Shown here piece by piece: positions 53,165-62,841 of a stretch of DNA of 64,000 nt (within the stretch, counting starts at the first letter, position 1; every line of letters begins with the position of its first letter). Source of the DNA: Bradyrhizobium sp. CB1650 (lineage in GTDB: Bacteria; Pseudomonadota; Alphaproteobacteria; Rhizobiales; Xanthobacteraceae); contig NZ_CP121695.1 of the NCBI RefSeq assembly GCF_029761915.1, forward strand, positions 4,865,501-4,929,500, in the 5' to 3' direction. The position numbers were made by a program, and so were the translations under genes. The notes beneath the pieces are model-generated. The model ran no database searches and was not told the origin of the DNA. It saw only the letters and a program-made list of their open reading frames with translations.

Positions 53165-54592
53165 TCATGGCTGCTTCGCTCCACCTCCCGATGATTCAGC
53201 CCCCTGCGCCGGCCCGGTCTGGCCCTTCTGGTCGCCCTCGCCGCTCATCCGCTTGGCGCGACGCTCCTGCGACTCCTTGGCGCCTTCCCTGGACGGCTGG
53301 TCCTTGGCCTGACCGTCCTTGGCCTGACCGCCCTTCTGCCCGTCATTGCCCTGCGGTCCGCGTGAGCGCTTGCGTGGGGCGAGATCGGCCGACGGGGTCT
53401 GGTCGTCGCGGCCCACGACCACTTTGGAGCCGTCGGACAGGTTGGCAAAGCCCGTGGTGACGACCCGGTCGTTCGGCGACAGGCCGCTCGCGATCACCGC
53501 ATCATGTTCATTCTGCTGCGTCACCGTCACGGGCTTGGCCGAGACGACATCGCCCTCACCGATCACATAGCTGAAGGTCCCGATCGGACCGCGCTGTACC
53601 GCGGATGTCGGCACCACCAGCGCCTGCGACAACGTCTCGACCCTGAGGCGGACATTGACGAACTGGCCCGGCCAGAGCTGGTAATTGGCGTTGGGGAATT
53701 CCGCCTTGAGCTTGAGCGTGCCGGTGGTCGGATCGACCTGGTTGTCGATGCCGGTCAGCCTGCCGGTGTCGATCACGGTCACGCCGTCATTGCCGAACAC
53801 GTCGACGGCGAGCGGGCCCTTGGCGGCAGCCGCGTTGACACGGGTGATCTGCTGCTGCGGCAGGCTGAACCACGCCGCGATCGGCTGAAGCTGCGTGATC
53901 ACGACGAGGCCGGTCGTGTCGGCGGCGTGGATGATGTTGCCCTGGTCGACCTGGCGGAGACCGGCGCGGCCCGAGATCGGCGCCACGATCTTGGTGTAGC
54001 TCAGCGTTGCCGCCGCATTGTCGATCGCGGCCTGGTCGGCCTTGACCAGCGCCTCGGTCTGCGCGACCAGCGCGCGCTGCGTGTCGGCCTGCTGTTTGGA
54101 GCCGGCGTTGGAGGCGGCGAGCTGTTCGTAGCGCGTCAGATCGATGCGCTGGTTGGCGAGCTGGGCCTGATCCTGCGCCTTCTTCGCAACCGCCTGATCG
54201 TACTGTGCCTGGTAGATGGCGGGATCGATCTCGGCCAGCACATCGCTTTTCTTGACGTCCTGGCCTTCGGTGAAGTTGACCGCGATCAGCTTGCCGTCGA
54301 CCTGCGAGCGTACGGTCACGGTGTTGAGGGCGCGGATCGCGCCGACGCCGTCGAGATAAACCGGCACGTCCTGGATGCGCGGCGTCGCCGCCAGCACCGG
54401 TACCGGCAGATCGGGCCGCGCGTTGCGGCCATTGCCCTGCTGCGGCTGCTGATGCATCGCGGTCCAGCCGACATATCCGAGGCCGCCGAGGATCGCGAGG
54501 GTGATCAGCGTCATGACGAAGCCGCGACCGCGCGAGGATTTTTTCGCGGTCCCCTCCTTCGTGCCTTCCTTGGTATCCGGCTTAAAGAGCAT
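53165..54592 (-). CDS. RND membrane fusion protein (MdtA/HlyD-like)
   Basis: Periplasmic adaptor, 475 residues: cytoplasmic Lys-rich start, membrane anchor at about 27-47, a lipoyl half-motif with VRSQVDGKLIAV, alpha-hairpin, second lipoyl region with YTKIVAPISGRAGLR, and beta-barrel domains. The last 70 residues or so are an unusual hydrophilic Lys/Gln/Gly/Arg-rich tail. It overlaps the outer-membrane gene by eleven bases. Transported substrates unknown. Confidence 0.93.
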   Translation of the reverse strand: MLFKPDTKEGTKEGTAKKSSRGRGFVMTLITLAILGGLGYVGWTAMHQQPQQGNGRNARPDLPVPVLAATPRIQDVPVYLDGVGAIRALNTVTVRSQVDGKLIAVNFTEGQDVKKSDVLAEIDPAIYQAQYDQAVAKKAQDQAQLANQRIDLTRYEQLAASNAGSKQQADTQRALVAQTEALVKADQAAIDNAAATLSYTKIVAPISGRAGLRQVDQGNIIHAADTTGLVVITQLQPIAAWFSLPQQQITRVNAAAAKGPLAVDVFGNDGVTVIDTGRLTGIDNQVDPTTGTLKLKAEFPNANYQLWPGQFVNVRLRVETLSQALVVPTSAVQRGPIGTFSYVIGEGDVVSAKPVTVTQQNEHDAVIASGLSPNDRVVTTGFANLSDGSKVVVGRDDQTPSADLAPRKRSRGPQGNDGQKGGQAKDGQAKDQPSREGAKESQERRAKRMSGEGDQKGQTGPAQGAESSGGGAKQP

Positions 54593-56066
54593 TGACCGGT
54601 TTCTCCATCCTCGGCTCCCAGCCGCCGCCGAGTGCCTGATACAGGCTGACGATTGCCAGCAGCCGCGCGAGCTGCGCCTGCCATAACGCATCTTCCGCCT
54701 GAAATAGTGTCTGCTGGACGTTCAGCACGGCCACGATGTCGGCCGTTCCGGCGCGCAATTGCTGCTCGGCGAGGTCGAAGGCGCGCCGGGACGAGGCGAC
54801 GACGTCGCGCTGCAATTGCAGCCTGATCGTCGTCTGCTTGATCGAGAACAGCGCGTTGTCGACGTCGGCGAAGGCCTGGACGATGGTCTTGCGATAGGTC
54901 TGCAGCAATTCATCCTGGCGCGCCTTGGCATACTCGAAATTGCCGAGAATCTTGCCGCCGTCGAAGATCGGCTGCGTCGCGCTGCCGACGAGCTGGAAGA
55001 ACGCGGCATGCGGCTGGAATAGCGAGACAAGCGCAGAGCTCTGATAGCCGCCATTGCCGGTAAGCTGGATGCTCGGGAAGAACTGTGCGCGGGCGTTGCC
55101 GACATTGGCGGTCGCGGCGGCGAGCTGGGCCTCCTGCCGTCGTATGTCGGGCCGCTGCGTCAGCAGCTCGGACGGCAGGCCCGGCGTCACCTTGGGAATC
55201 GCGACGCGGTTCAGCGAGCCGCCGAGAACGCGCACGCTCTCCGGCGGGCGCGACACCAGCACGGCGAGCGCATTGACGTTCTGGTCGAGCGTTTGGCGCA
55301 ATGGCGGCACCAGCGCCTTCTGGTTCGCAAGCACGCTCTCCTGCTGGGCGACGTCGAGATCGGTACCGGTACCGGCCTTGCGGCGTTCACGGATGGCATC
55401 GAGGATGCGCTGCGCGCTGGCGATGTTGCCCTGCGCAGTCTTCAGACGATCCTGCGACGCCAGTACCTGGAAATAGGCATTGGCGACGCCGGCAAGCGTC
55501 GTCAGTGCGACGACGTCGCGGTCGAAACGGGTCGCATGCGCGGTTTCCTCCGCCGACTGCAACGCGTCGCGGTTCTGGCCCCAGAAGTCGAGCTGATAGC
55601 TTGCGCTCAGCGAGGCCGAATAGTTGACGACCTCGCGTCCGCCGATGGAAAGGCCCGACGCGCTCGAGCCGGACGTGCGCGAATAGGCCTCCGATCCGGT
55701 GCCCGACACGCTCGGCAGCAGCGCCGCGCCGGCCTGCCGCGCCTGGGCGTCGGCCTCGACGATTCGCGAGACCGCGGCCGCGATGTCGAGATTGACGGTC
55801 TGCGCCTCTTCCATAAGCTGCGTCAGTTCCGTCGAGCGGAAGCCCCGCCACCAATCCAGCGTCGGCGCTGCGTCGGGCTTGCCGGCATATTTGTATTTTG
55901 CAGGAACATCGAGCGCGGGATCGGGCAGATCCTGGGTCAGCACGCAAGCGCCCGAGCCTGCTGCAAGACACAGCACCGCGAGCCAGCGCGCCGCACGCAG
56001 CGTCCGGGAAGCCGAACCAAGGGATCGCCGCACGGCGACCGCCGGGACTTCCTGTGTCACATCCAC
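54582..56066 (-). CDS. RND outer-membrane factor, NodT/OprM-type lipoprotein
   Basis: Outer-membrane channel of 494 residues. The N-terminus has a lipobox-like LAAGSGAC (Cys about 41) after a signal-like hydrophobic stretch, marking a lipoprotein. The body has two efflux-channel repeats (e.g. ERRKAGTGTDLDVAQQES and EQQLRAGTADIVAVLNVQQTL). The frame opens with GTG at 56066. It is the first gene of the four-gene pump operon, an order (OMF first) seen in several alphaproteobacteria. Confidence 0.9.
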   Translation of the reverse strand: MDVTQEVPAVAVRRSLGSASRTLRAARWLAVLCLAAGSGACVLTQDLPDPALDVPAKYKYAGKPDAAPTLDWWRGFRSTELTQLMEEAQTVNLDIAAAVSRIVEADAQARQAGAALLPSVSGTGSEAYSRTSGSSASGLSIGGREVVNYSASLSASYQLDFWGQNRDALQSAEETAHATRFDRDVVALTTLAGVANAYFQVLASQDRLKTAQGNIASAQRILDAIRERRKAGTGTDLDVAQQESVLANQKALVPPLRQTLDQNVNALAVLVSRPPESVRVLGGSLNRVAIPKVTPGLPSELLTQRPDIRRQEAQLAAATANVGNARAQFFPSIQLTGNGGYQSSALVSLFQPHAAFFQLVGSATQPIFDGGKILGNFEYAKARQDELLQTYRKTIVQAFADVDNALFSIKQTTIRLQLQRDVVASSRRAFDLAEQQLRAGTADIVAVLNVQQTLFQAEDALWQAQLARLLAIVSLYQALGGGWEPRMEKPVNAL

Positions 56067-56451
56067 CCCCTGCCGGGCAGATCAAACCGCCGCCGCGCCA
56101 CCGGAATAACCGATTCGCGGCGGGACAGTCGGGGGCCTTTGTTTAACTCGCTCACGGCGATGACGCTTTCCTGGAACCTTAATTACATACTACCCGGGCG
56201 CGGAACCGCGGGACAGTCCCGCAGCCGCGAAACGCACACATCCAAGACGCGACCTCCGAGCCGCGGAAATACAAATTGTGCCCGTGTTGCAAGGGTTTCT
56301 TGCATTTCCGCGATGCCGCACAGCACCCGTCAGCTTACCAAGATTTCATGTGATCGTGCCGCGACACCGGCGCCCGAACGTCGGAGCCGCTTTGCACACC
56401 ACCAAAACCCGTACGGTCGCTGGCCCGATACCGGACCAGGAGCGCTTACGC

Positions 56452-56640
56452 ACGCACATCGCAGTCATCGGAATAGGCATCGCCGGGAATGCGGCAGCCT
56501 GGACGTTGTCGAGCCGGTGCTATCCCGTGACGGTCTATGGCCGCGAGCCCGGCGCCACGCCGATCGCGGTCGATCCTACAACGCGCTCAACCATCTTGGC
56601 GCCGGGACCGTCGAGCCGAGCTCCTGCCGTGTCCGCTCGC
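56452..56640 (+). pseudogene. Remnant of FAD-dependent oxidoreductase
   Basis: A short stretch encodes AVIGIGIAGNAAAWTLS, the dinucleotide-binding start of the FAD/NAD-binding oxidoreductases that usually stand near cyclopropane-fatty-acid synthase, followed by YPVTVYGREP. It then reads TPIAVD with the sequence between lost. After about 56575 the reading frame shifts: YNALNHLGAGTVEPSS resembles the later family sequence YNELNYPNL...GVETVES. Internal deletions, a frameshift and no further protein show it is dead. The other bases of 56067-56934 show no gene I can support. Confidence 0.65.
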
Positions 56641-56934
56641 GTGCGATTCGAATCGCGGCTCGCACATTCCTGAGACCCACCGCGATGGCAAGCCGCTGCG
56701 ATCGTGTCTCACGCTACCTCCCGCCGGGAAGCATTGCGGCTCTGACTCAAGAGCGCACGCCCGGTGCCACGTTGGAATGTCGCAGGGCAGCGTCGCCACG
56801 AAACCATCTTGGCGGCCGACAAAACCCGCGCCTATATTGTACACCGCTGACCGTTGGGGGGCGCGCTCGGGTCCAGCGACAGAAGCCGGGATGGGGCGCG
56901 CCTGGCTTGCGGTCAGCCTGAACCAGTTCAGGTG

Positions 56935-58176
56935 ATGGATCCGCTCATGCCGAACGCCATCTCGGTGACCCCCGACAACGTGGAGACGGTGCTCGCCGAC
57001 CTGCCGCGCATTGTTCGCCTCGCGCTGGCCTTCGGCTCCCGCCTGAGACGCGGCACGCTCGACGTCATTCTGCCCGATGGCCGTGTGATCCGGCTCGGCG
57101 GCCTGGAGGCCGGCCCGAATGCAATCATGCGGTTGCATAATTTCGGCTTCGCTTCGCGGCTGATCAACGGCGGCGACATCGGAATCGCGGAAGCCTATCT
57201 CGCCGGCGACTGGGACACGCCCGACCTTACGCAATTCCTGCTGGTGTTCTGCGTCAACCACGACCTGATCCAGACCATGCTGCGCGACAAGCCGCTGATC
57301 CGGTTCGTCCAGGTCGTCCGGCACTGGTTCAACCGCAATACCCGCCGCCAGGCGCGGCGCAACATCCACGCCCATTACGACATCGGCAACGCATTCTATT
57401 CGGCCTGGCTCGATCCGAGCATGACCTACTCCTCGGCGTTGTTCGAGGAGACCACCACCGATCTCACCGCCGCGCAGACCAACAAGTATCGCAGGCTTGC
57501 CGAAGCGCTCGATCTCCGCCCCGGCCAGAAGCTGCTCGAGATCGGCTGCGGCTGGGGCGGCTTCGCCGAATTTGCCGCCAAGACTTTTGGCGCGCACGTG
57601 GTGGGGTTGACCATCTCGACCGAGCAGCGTGATTTTGCGCAAAAGCGGATTCACGAAGCGGGCCTGTCCGAGAAAGTCGAGATCCGGCTGCAGGATTATC
57701 GCGACGAGCGCGATCGCTACGACCGGATCGCCTCGATCGAGATGATCGAGGCCGTCGGCGAGCAGTTCTGGCCGAAATATTTCGCGCAGATGCGTGACCG
57801 ACTGCTGCCGGACGGCCTCGCCGGCATCCAGGCCATCACCATCCAGGACAAGCTGTTCCAGAGCTACCGGCGCGAGGTCGACTTCATCCAGCGCTATGTG
57901 TTTCCGGGCGGCATGCTGCCCTCGCCCGCCGTGCTCAAATCGCTCGGGGACAAATTCGGCGTTCCCGTCATCCGCGAGCGCATCTTCGGGCAAGATTATG
58001 CCAAGACGCTTGCCACTTGGCGAAATAACTTCCGCGCGGCATGGCCAAGCCTCGCCCCACTCGGCTTCGATGACCGGTTCCGGCGGCTGTGGGAGTATTA
58101 TCTCTCCTATTGCGAGGCCGGATTCCTTTCCGGGAATATCGATGTCCGGCAGGTCATCTTCGCAAAGCAGCAATAA
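56935..58176 (+). CDS. cfa: Cyclopropane-fatty-acyl-phospholipid synthase
   Basis: SAM-dependent enzyme that adds a methylene to unsaturated acyl chains of membrane lipids. The 413-residue protein has MTYSSALFEE, motif I as LLEIGCGWGGFAEFAA, and the family EMIEAVGEQFWPKYF and QRYVFPGGMLPS. ATG at 56935 is chosen, twelve bases ahead of a second ATG. It sits downstream of the decayed oxidoreductase, its usual partner, so it may have lost its former operon mate. Confidence 0.93.
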   Translation: MDPLMPNAISVTPDNVETVLADLPRIVRLALAFGSRLRRGTLDVILPDGRVIRLGGLEAGPNAIMRLHNFGFASRLINGGDIGIAEAYLAGDWDTPDLTQFLLVFCVNHDLIQTMLRDKPLIRFVQVVRHWFNRNTRRQARRNIHAHYDIGNAFYSAWLDPSMTYSSALFEETTTDLTAAQTNKYRRLAEALDLRPGQKLLEIGCGWGGFAEFAAKTFGAHVVGLTISTEQRDFAQKRIHEAGLSEKVEIRLQDYRDERDRYDRIASIEMIEAVGEQFWPKYFAQMRDRLLPDGLAGIQAITIQDKLFQSYRREVDFIQRYVFPGGMLPSPAVLKSLGDKFGVPVIRERIFGQDYAKTLATWRNNFRAAWPSLAPLGFDDRFRRLWEYYLSYCEAGFLSGNIDVRQVIFAKQQ

Positions 58177-58251
58177 GAGTTCGAAGCCTCGGCTTGTATG
58201 CCCGGCAGCCCTCCTTTAGGGTCGCTCGCGAATTGCGAAACCGACCGGTAA

Positions 58252-59295
58252 ATGCCTGACATGACCATTCGAAACGACGTTGTCGAAGCCATCGGCAATA
58301 CCCCGCTCATCAAGCTCGAGCGCGCCTCGGAATTGACCGGCTGCACCATTCTTGGCAAGGCCGAGTTCATGAATCCCGGTCAGTCGGTCAAGGACCGCGC
58401 CGGCAAATGGATGATCCTGGAGGCCGAGAAGCGCGGCGATTTGCGGCCCGGCGGCCTCGTGGTGGAAGCGACCGCCGGCAACACCGGCATCGGCCTTGCC
58501 GTGGTTGCAAGCGCGCGCGGCTACCGGACGCTGATCGTGATCCCTGAGACGCAGAGCCAGGAGAAGAAGGACTTTCTGAAGTTGTGCGGCGCCGAGCTCA
58601 TCGAAGTGCCGGCCCTGCCTTACGCCAATCCCAACAACTACCAGCACGTCGGCCGGCGGCTTGCCGACGAGCTCCGCAAGACCGAGCCCAATGGCGTGCT
58701 GTTCGCCGATCAGTGGAACAATCTCGACAATGCGAAGGCGCATTACGAATCCACCGGGCCGGAGATATGGGAGCAGACCGGCGGCAAGGTCGACGGCTTC
58801 GTCTGCTCGGTCGGCAGCGGCGGCACGCTGGCCGGCGTCAGCCGCTATCTCAAGGAGAAGAACAAGAACGTCAGGATCGCCTGCGCCGATCCGCATGGTG
58901 CCGGCATGTACGAGTATTTCCGGACAGGCGAAGCCAAGGCGACGTCGGGCGGCTCGATCACCGAGGGCATCGGGCTCAACCGCGCGACCGCGATCGTCGA
59001 GACCGCGAAGGTGGACGATTCCTATCTCATTCCCGACGCCGAAGCCGTCAGCGTGATCTACGAGCTGCTACAGCACGAAGGCCTGTGCCTCGGCGGCTCG
59101 ACCGGCATCAACATCGTCGGCGCCATGCGCCTCGCCAAGCAGCTCGGACCGGGCAAGACCGTCGTCACCGTGCTCTGCGATTCCGGCAGCCGCTATCAGT
59201 CAAAGCTATTCAATGCAGACTTCATGCGCGCCAAGAACTTGCCCGTGCCGGAGTGGCTGGAGAAGCGCAGCAACATCAAGCCCCCGTTCGTTTGA
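58252..59295 (+). CDS. cysK: Cysteine synthase A-type PLP enzyme
   Basis: O-acetylserine sulfhydrylase-type fold II PLP enzyme, 347 residues. Lys in SVKDRAGKWM binds PLP; TAGNTGIGLAVVA and VGSGGTLAGVSRYL are the substrate and phosphate loops. It is longer than E. coli CysK (about 320) by a C-terminal segment, as in other alphaproteobacteria. Single gene, 75 bases after cfa. Confidence 0.93.
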   Translation: MPDMTIRNDVVEAIGNTPLIKLERASELTGCTILGKAEFMNPGQSVKDRAGKWMILEAEKRGDLRPGGLVVEATAGNTGIGLAVVASARGYRTLIVIPETQSQEKKDFLKLCGAELIEVPALPYANPNNYQHVGRRLADELRKTEPNGVLFADQWNNLDNAKAHYESTGPEIWEQTGGKVDGFVCSVGSGGTLAGVSRYLKEKNKNVRIACADPHGAGMYEYFRTGEAKATSGGSITEGIGLNRATAIVETAKVDDSYLIPDAEAVSVIYELLQHEGLCLGGSTGINIVGAMRLAKQLGPGKTVVTVLCDSGSRYQSKLFNADFMRAKNLPVPEWLEKRSNIKPPFV

Positions 59296-59315
59296 GGCGC
59301 GAATGGCGAGCGGCT

Positions 59316-59337
59316 AGCAGCGAATGGATTCGCTGCT
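59316..59337. terminator. Hairpin between convergent cysK and aapP
   Basis: Perfect 10-bp stem, agcagcgaat / attcgctgct with a 2-base loop, flanked by ggcgag and ctcgcc that could extend it imperfectly. It lies between converging genes, so a shared terminator is likely although the T-run is absent. Confidence 0.65.
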
Positions 59338-59340
59338 CGC

Positions 59341-60081
59341 CTATCGCAAAATCTGGCTCAAGAACAGCTTCGAGCGCGCGTGTTGCGGGTTGGCGAAGAA
59401 TTCGCCGGGCGTGTTGGCCTCGATGATCTGGCCGGCATCCATGAACACCACGCGGTTGGCGACCTCCTTCGCAAAGCCCATCTCGTGAGTGACGACCAGC
59501 ATGGTCATGCCCTCCCGGGCGAGGTCGACCATGGTGTCGAGCACCTCCTTGACCATTTCGGGATCGAGCGCCGAAGTCGGCTCGTCGAACAGCATGACCT
59601 TCGGATTCATCGTCAGCGCCCGCGCGATTGCGACGCGCTGCTGCTGGCCGCCGGACATCTGCCCCGGAAACTTGTTGGCCTGATGCGGGATCTTGACCCG
59701 CTCCAGAAACTTCATCGCGGTCGTCTCGGCATCCTTCTTGGGGATGTTGCGGACCCAGATCGGCGCCAGCGTGCAATTGTCCAGCACGGTCAGATGCGGG
59801 AATAGATTGAAACTCTGGAACACCATGCCGACCTCACGGCGAACCGCGTCGATGTGCTTGAGGTTCGGCCCGAGTTCGATGCCGTCGACGACGATCTCGC
59901 CCTCCTGGAATTCCTCGAGCGCATTGATGCAGCGGATCAGCGTCGACTTGCCCGAGCCCGAGGGGCCGCAGATCACGATGCGTTCGCCCCTCTCGACCTC
60001 GAGGTCGATGTCGCGCAGCACGTGAAAATCGCCGTACCACTTGTTGAGACCGGTAATCTTGACGATCGGATTGGCTGTCAT
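59341..60081 (-). CDS. aapP: General amino-acid ABC transporter, ATP-binding subunit
   Basis: ATPase of the general L-amino-acid importer. 246 residues: Walker [10 protein letters not shown], signature LSGGQ-like [15 protein letters not shown], Walker [13 protein letters not shown]. The family variant matches polar amino-acid importers. It is the last of aapJQMP, 12 bases after aapM. Confidence 0.95.
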   Translation of the reverse strand: MTANPIVKITGLNKWYGDFHVLRDIDLEVERGERIVICGPSGSGKSTLIRCINALEEFQEGEIVVDGIELGPNLKHIDAVRREVGMVFQSFNLFPHLTVLDNCTLAPIWVRNIPKKDAETTAMKFLERVKIPHQANKFPGQMSGGQQQRVAIARALTMNPKVMLFDEPTSALDPEMVKEVLDTMVDLAREGMTMLVVTHEMGFAKEVANRVVFMDAGQIIEANTPGEFFANPQHARSKLFLSQILR

Positions 60082-60093
60082 GGTGAAGCTCGA

Positions 60094-61614
60094 TCAGTTG
60101 CGGCGGTGGGCGTTGAGACGGTGCTCGACGAAGAGCGAGTAGCGTGACATTCCAAAGCAGAAGATGAAATAGATAATTCCGGTGAAGGCAAAGCCAGTGA
60201 ACGCGGTCGACGGCGTGGACCATTTCGGATCCGAGAACGATGCCCGCAACGAGCCCAAAAGGTCGAACAGCGCCACGATAGAGACCAGCGAGGTATCCTT
60301 GAACAGCGAGATGAAGCTGTTGACGAGATTCGGAATGACGTGGCGCAGGGCCTGCGGCAGCACGATCAGTGAGGTCGTCTTCCACCAGGACAGCCCCAAC
60401 GCAGCCGCGGCTTCCCCCTGCCCGCGCGGGATCGCGGCGAGCCCGCCACGGACGTTCTCGGCCTGATAGGCGCCCGTGAACAGCGCAATGCCGATCAGCG
60501 CGCGCACGAGGCCGTCGACCGTGAAATTGCCCGGCAGGAACAGGGGCAGCATGTAGGTGGCGAAGAACAGCACCGTGATCAGCGGCACACCGCGCCAGAA
60601 TTCGATGAAGGTGATCGAAAATATTCGGATCAGCGGAATGGTGGAGCGGCGGCCGAGTGCCAGAGCGATGCCGATCGGCAACGAGGTGACGATGCCGGTC
60701 ACGGAGACCACCAGCGTCACCAGGAGACCGCCCCACAAATTCGTCTGCACGATTGGCAGTCCGCCGTGGTCGAGTCCCATCAGCTTGATCACCGCGGCAA
60801 TGCCGATGAAGGTAGCGATGCTCGACGCCAGAGCGCGCCAGCCGGTGCGCATTCCACCGCCCAGGAAGAAGCCGATCAGAGAGACGACCGCGGTGGTGAT
60901 GGCGAAATCGACCCATACCGACTGGCCCGTCTCCTGGATCTGATCGCGAAGCCAGGTCAGTGGGAAGATCAACCAATGGATCGCGGTGCCAGCCAACACG
61001 ACGAGGTGGCCGATAACCCACAGCAGCGGTGCGACGGCGGAGCTCTTGGAGAGACCGAGCAGGGCTTGTCCGGCGCCCGTGATGCTGTCGTCGAACAATT
61101 GCAGCAGGCCGGCTGCCCAACTGAGACCGAAACCGGCAATGCCGCCGCCATGCAGCAGGAAGAATGCGATCACCGGAAAGGCGAAGAAGAACAGGCCGGC
61201 GTTCAGCCCCTTGGCCGGCAAGCGCGGAACGAGCAGCGGAAATAGCAGGATCACCGCCAGGATGAGCGCGAGGTTGACCCGCCAGCGCTCGGCCTCGGGA
61301 TAGAAGCCGTAGATCAGTTGCGGGAGCTTCGCCTGAATGTAGGGCCAGCAGGCTCCGACCGCAAATCCGGCATTCTCGGTCAGGCAGGCCGTCCGGTCCT
61401 TGCCGGCCCAGACTGCGTCAACCATCAGGAACTTGACGGACGGAACGATGGTGAACCAGAGCAGCAAGGCGCCCACGATCGTGAGCAGAATGTTGGTCGG
61501 CGAATTGAACAGGCGGGTGCGTACCAGACCGATGATGCCAGTGGTCTTCACCGGCGCGGGACGCTCGGCGACCAAGTCGTGACGGACGAAGGAGGACGAG
61601 GCGATATCACTCAT
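60094..61614 (-). CDS. aapM: General amino-acid ABC transporter, permease M
   Basis: Inner-membrane permease, 506 residues. The C-terminal half has the binding-protein-dependent transport loop with the pattern EFWRGVPLITVLFFA and ALGLSWWKTTSLIVLPQALR (EAA loop). An extra N-terminal half with several membrane segments is normal for AapM. ATG at 61614 overlaps the aapQ stop (ATGA). Confidence 0.94.
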   Translation of the reverse strand: MSDIASSSFVRHDLVAERPAPVKTTGIIGLVRTRLFNSPTNILLTIVGALLLWFTIVPSVKFLMVDAVWAGKDRTACLTENAGFAVGACWPYIQAKLPQLIYGFYPEAERWRVNLALILAVILLFPLLVPRLPAKGLNAGLFFFAFPVIAFFLLHGGGIAGFGLSWAAGLLQLFDDSITGAGQALLGLSKSSAVAPLLWVIGHLVVLAGTAIHWLIFPLTWLRDQIQETGQSVWVDFAITTAVVSLIGFFLGGGMRTGWRALASSIATFIGIAAVIKLMGLDHGGLPIVQTNLWGGLLVTLVVSVTGIVTSLPIGIALALGRRSTIPLIRIFSITFIEFWRGVPLITVLFFATYMLPLFLPGNFTVDGLVRALIGIALFTGAYQAENVRGGLAAIPRGQGEAAAALGLSWWKTTSLIVLPQALRHVIPNLVNSFISLFKDTSLVSIVALFDLLGSLRASFSDPKWSTPSTAFTGFAFTGIIYFIFCFGMSRYSLFVEHRLNAHRRN

Positions 61615-62816
61615 GCGCCCAGGCTCCGGCTGATGCGCCAACCGTAGATGCTCATGACGGCGCTGGTGACCAGCGAGATCAACAGATAAACTCCCATCGT
61701 CATGGCGATGATCTCTATCGCCTGCCCGGTCTGGCTCAGCGACGTGCCGGCGAACACGGAAACCAGATCAGGATAGCCGATCGCGACCGCCAGCGAGGAA
61801 TTTTTGGTGAGGTTGAGGTACTGGTTGGTCAGCGGCGGGACGATGACGCGCATCGCCTGTGGCAGGACAATCAGCCGGAGCGTGCTGCCGCGGCTCAGGC
61901 CCAGCGATGATCCCGCCTCCATCTGTCCCTTGTGGACGGACAGGATGCCGGCCCGCACGATTTCGGCGATGAAGGAGGCGGTATAGGTCGACAAGGCCAC
62001 CGTCAGCGCCACGAACTCCGGGATGATCCGCGAGCCGCCGGCGAAATTGAAGCCCTTGAGCTGCGGCAGCTCGAAGGTGAAGGGCGGACCGAAGACCAGC
62101 ATTGAGACGAGCGGTAGCCCGAACACGAGGCCCAGCACGGAGGGCCAGATGACGATCATCCTGCCGTCCCGGAACAGCGCCCGCCGCGCATAGATCCGCA
62201 GCGCGAGCGAGGCAATTATGCCGAACGCAAGTATCGTCAGAAACGGCTCGAAACCGGATTCACCGATCGGGCGGGGAATAACCAGTCCGCGGTTGCTGAT
62301 GAAGGCGATGCCGAGAAACGAAATGCTCTGCCGCGGGTTCGGCAAGGCCGCGAGCACCGCCAGGTACCAGAACAGGATCTGGAACAGGAGCGGCAGGTTG
62401 CGGATGACCTCGACATAGATCTCGCCGACGCGCGACAGCAGCCAACTGGGCGAAAGCCGGCACAGCGCGACGATGAAGCCGATCACGGTGGCAAAGACAA
62501 TGCCCACCACCGAGACCACGAGCGTGTTCAGGAGCCCGACCACGAACACGCGCAAGAACGTGTCCGAGCCTGTATAGGAGATCAGGGTCTGATTGACGTC
62601 GAAGCCAGCGTTGTTCCTGAGGAAGCCGAATCCGGCGGCAATATGCTGGTTTTCCAGGTTGGCACGGGCGTTGGAGATGATCTCATAGCCGATCCAGCCC
62701 AGGACCGCCGCGAAGGCAAACTGGACGGCGACGCCGTTCCAGCCGGCCTTGCCGCCCAGCATGCGCCTGATCTTCAGCGCGATCTGGGGCGGCGGTTTTC
62801 GGGCCTCGGTGCTCAT
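61611..62816 (-). CDS. aapQ: General amino-acid ABC transporter, permease Q
   Basis: Permease partner of AapM, 401 residues with about eight membrane segments. It carries the EVIRNLPLLFQILFWYLA region and the EAA-type SSLGLSRGSTLRLIVLPQAM. It starts 25 bases after aapJ and overlaps aapM by four bases. Confidence 0.94.
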   Translation of the reverse strand: MSTEARKPPPQIALKIRRMLGGKAGWNGVAVQFAFAAVLGWIGYEIISNARANLENQHIAAGFGFLRNNAGFDVNQTLISYTGSDTFLRVFVVGLLNTLVVSVVGIVFATVIGFIVALCRLSPSWLLSRVGEIYVEVIRNLPLLFQILFWYLAVLAALPNPRQSISFLGIAFISNRGLVIPRPIGESGFEPFLTILAFGIIASLALRIYARRALFRDGRMIVIWPSVLGLVFGLPLVSMLVFGPPFTFELPQLKGFNFAGGSRIIPEFVALTVALSTYTASFIAEIVRAGILSVHKGQMEAGSSLGLSRGSTLRLIVLPQAMRVIVPPLTNQYLNLTKNSSLAVAIGYPDLVSVFAGTSLSQTGQAIEIIAMTMGVYLLISLVTSAVMSIYGWRISRSLGA

Positions 62817-62841
62817 CGCCGCAGCCGCGGATCAAACGGGA

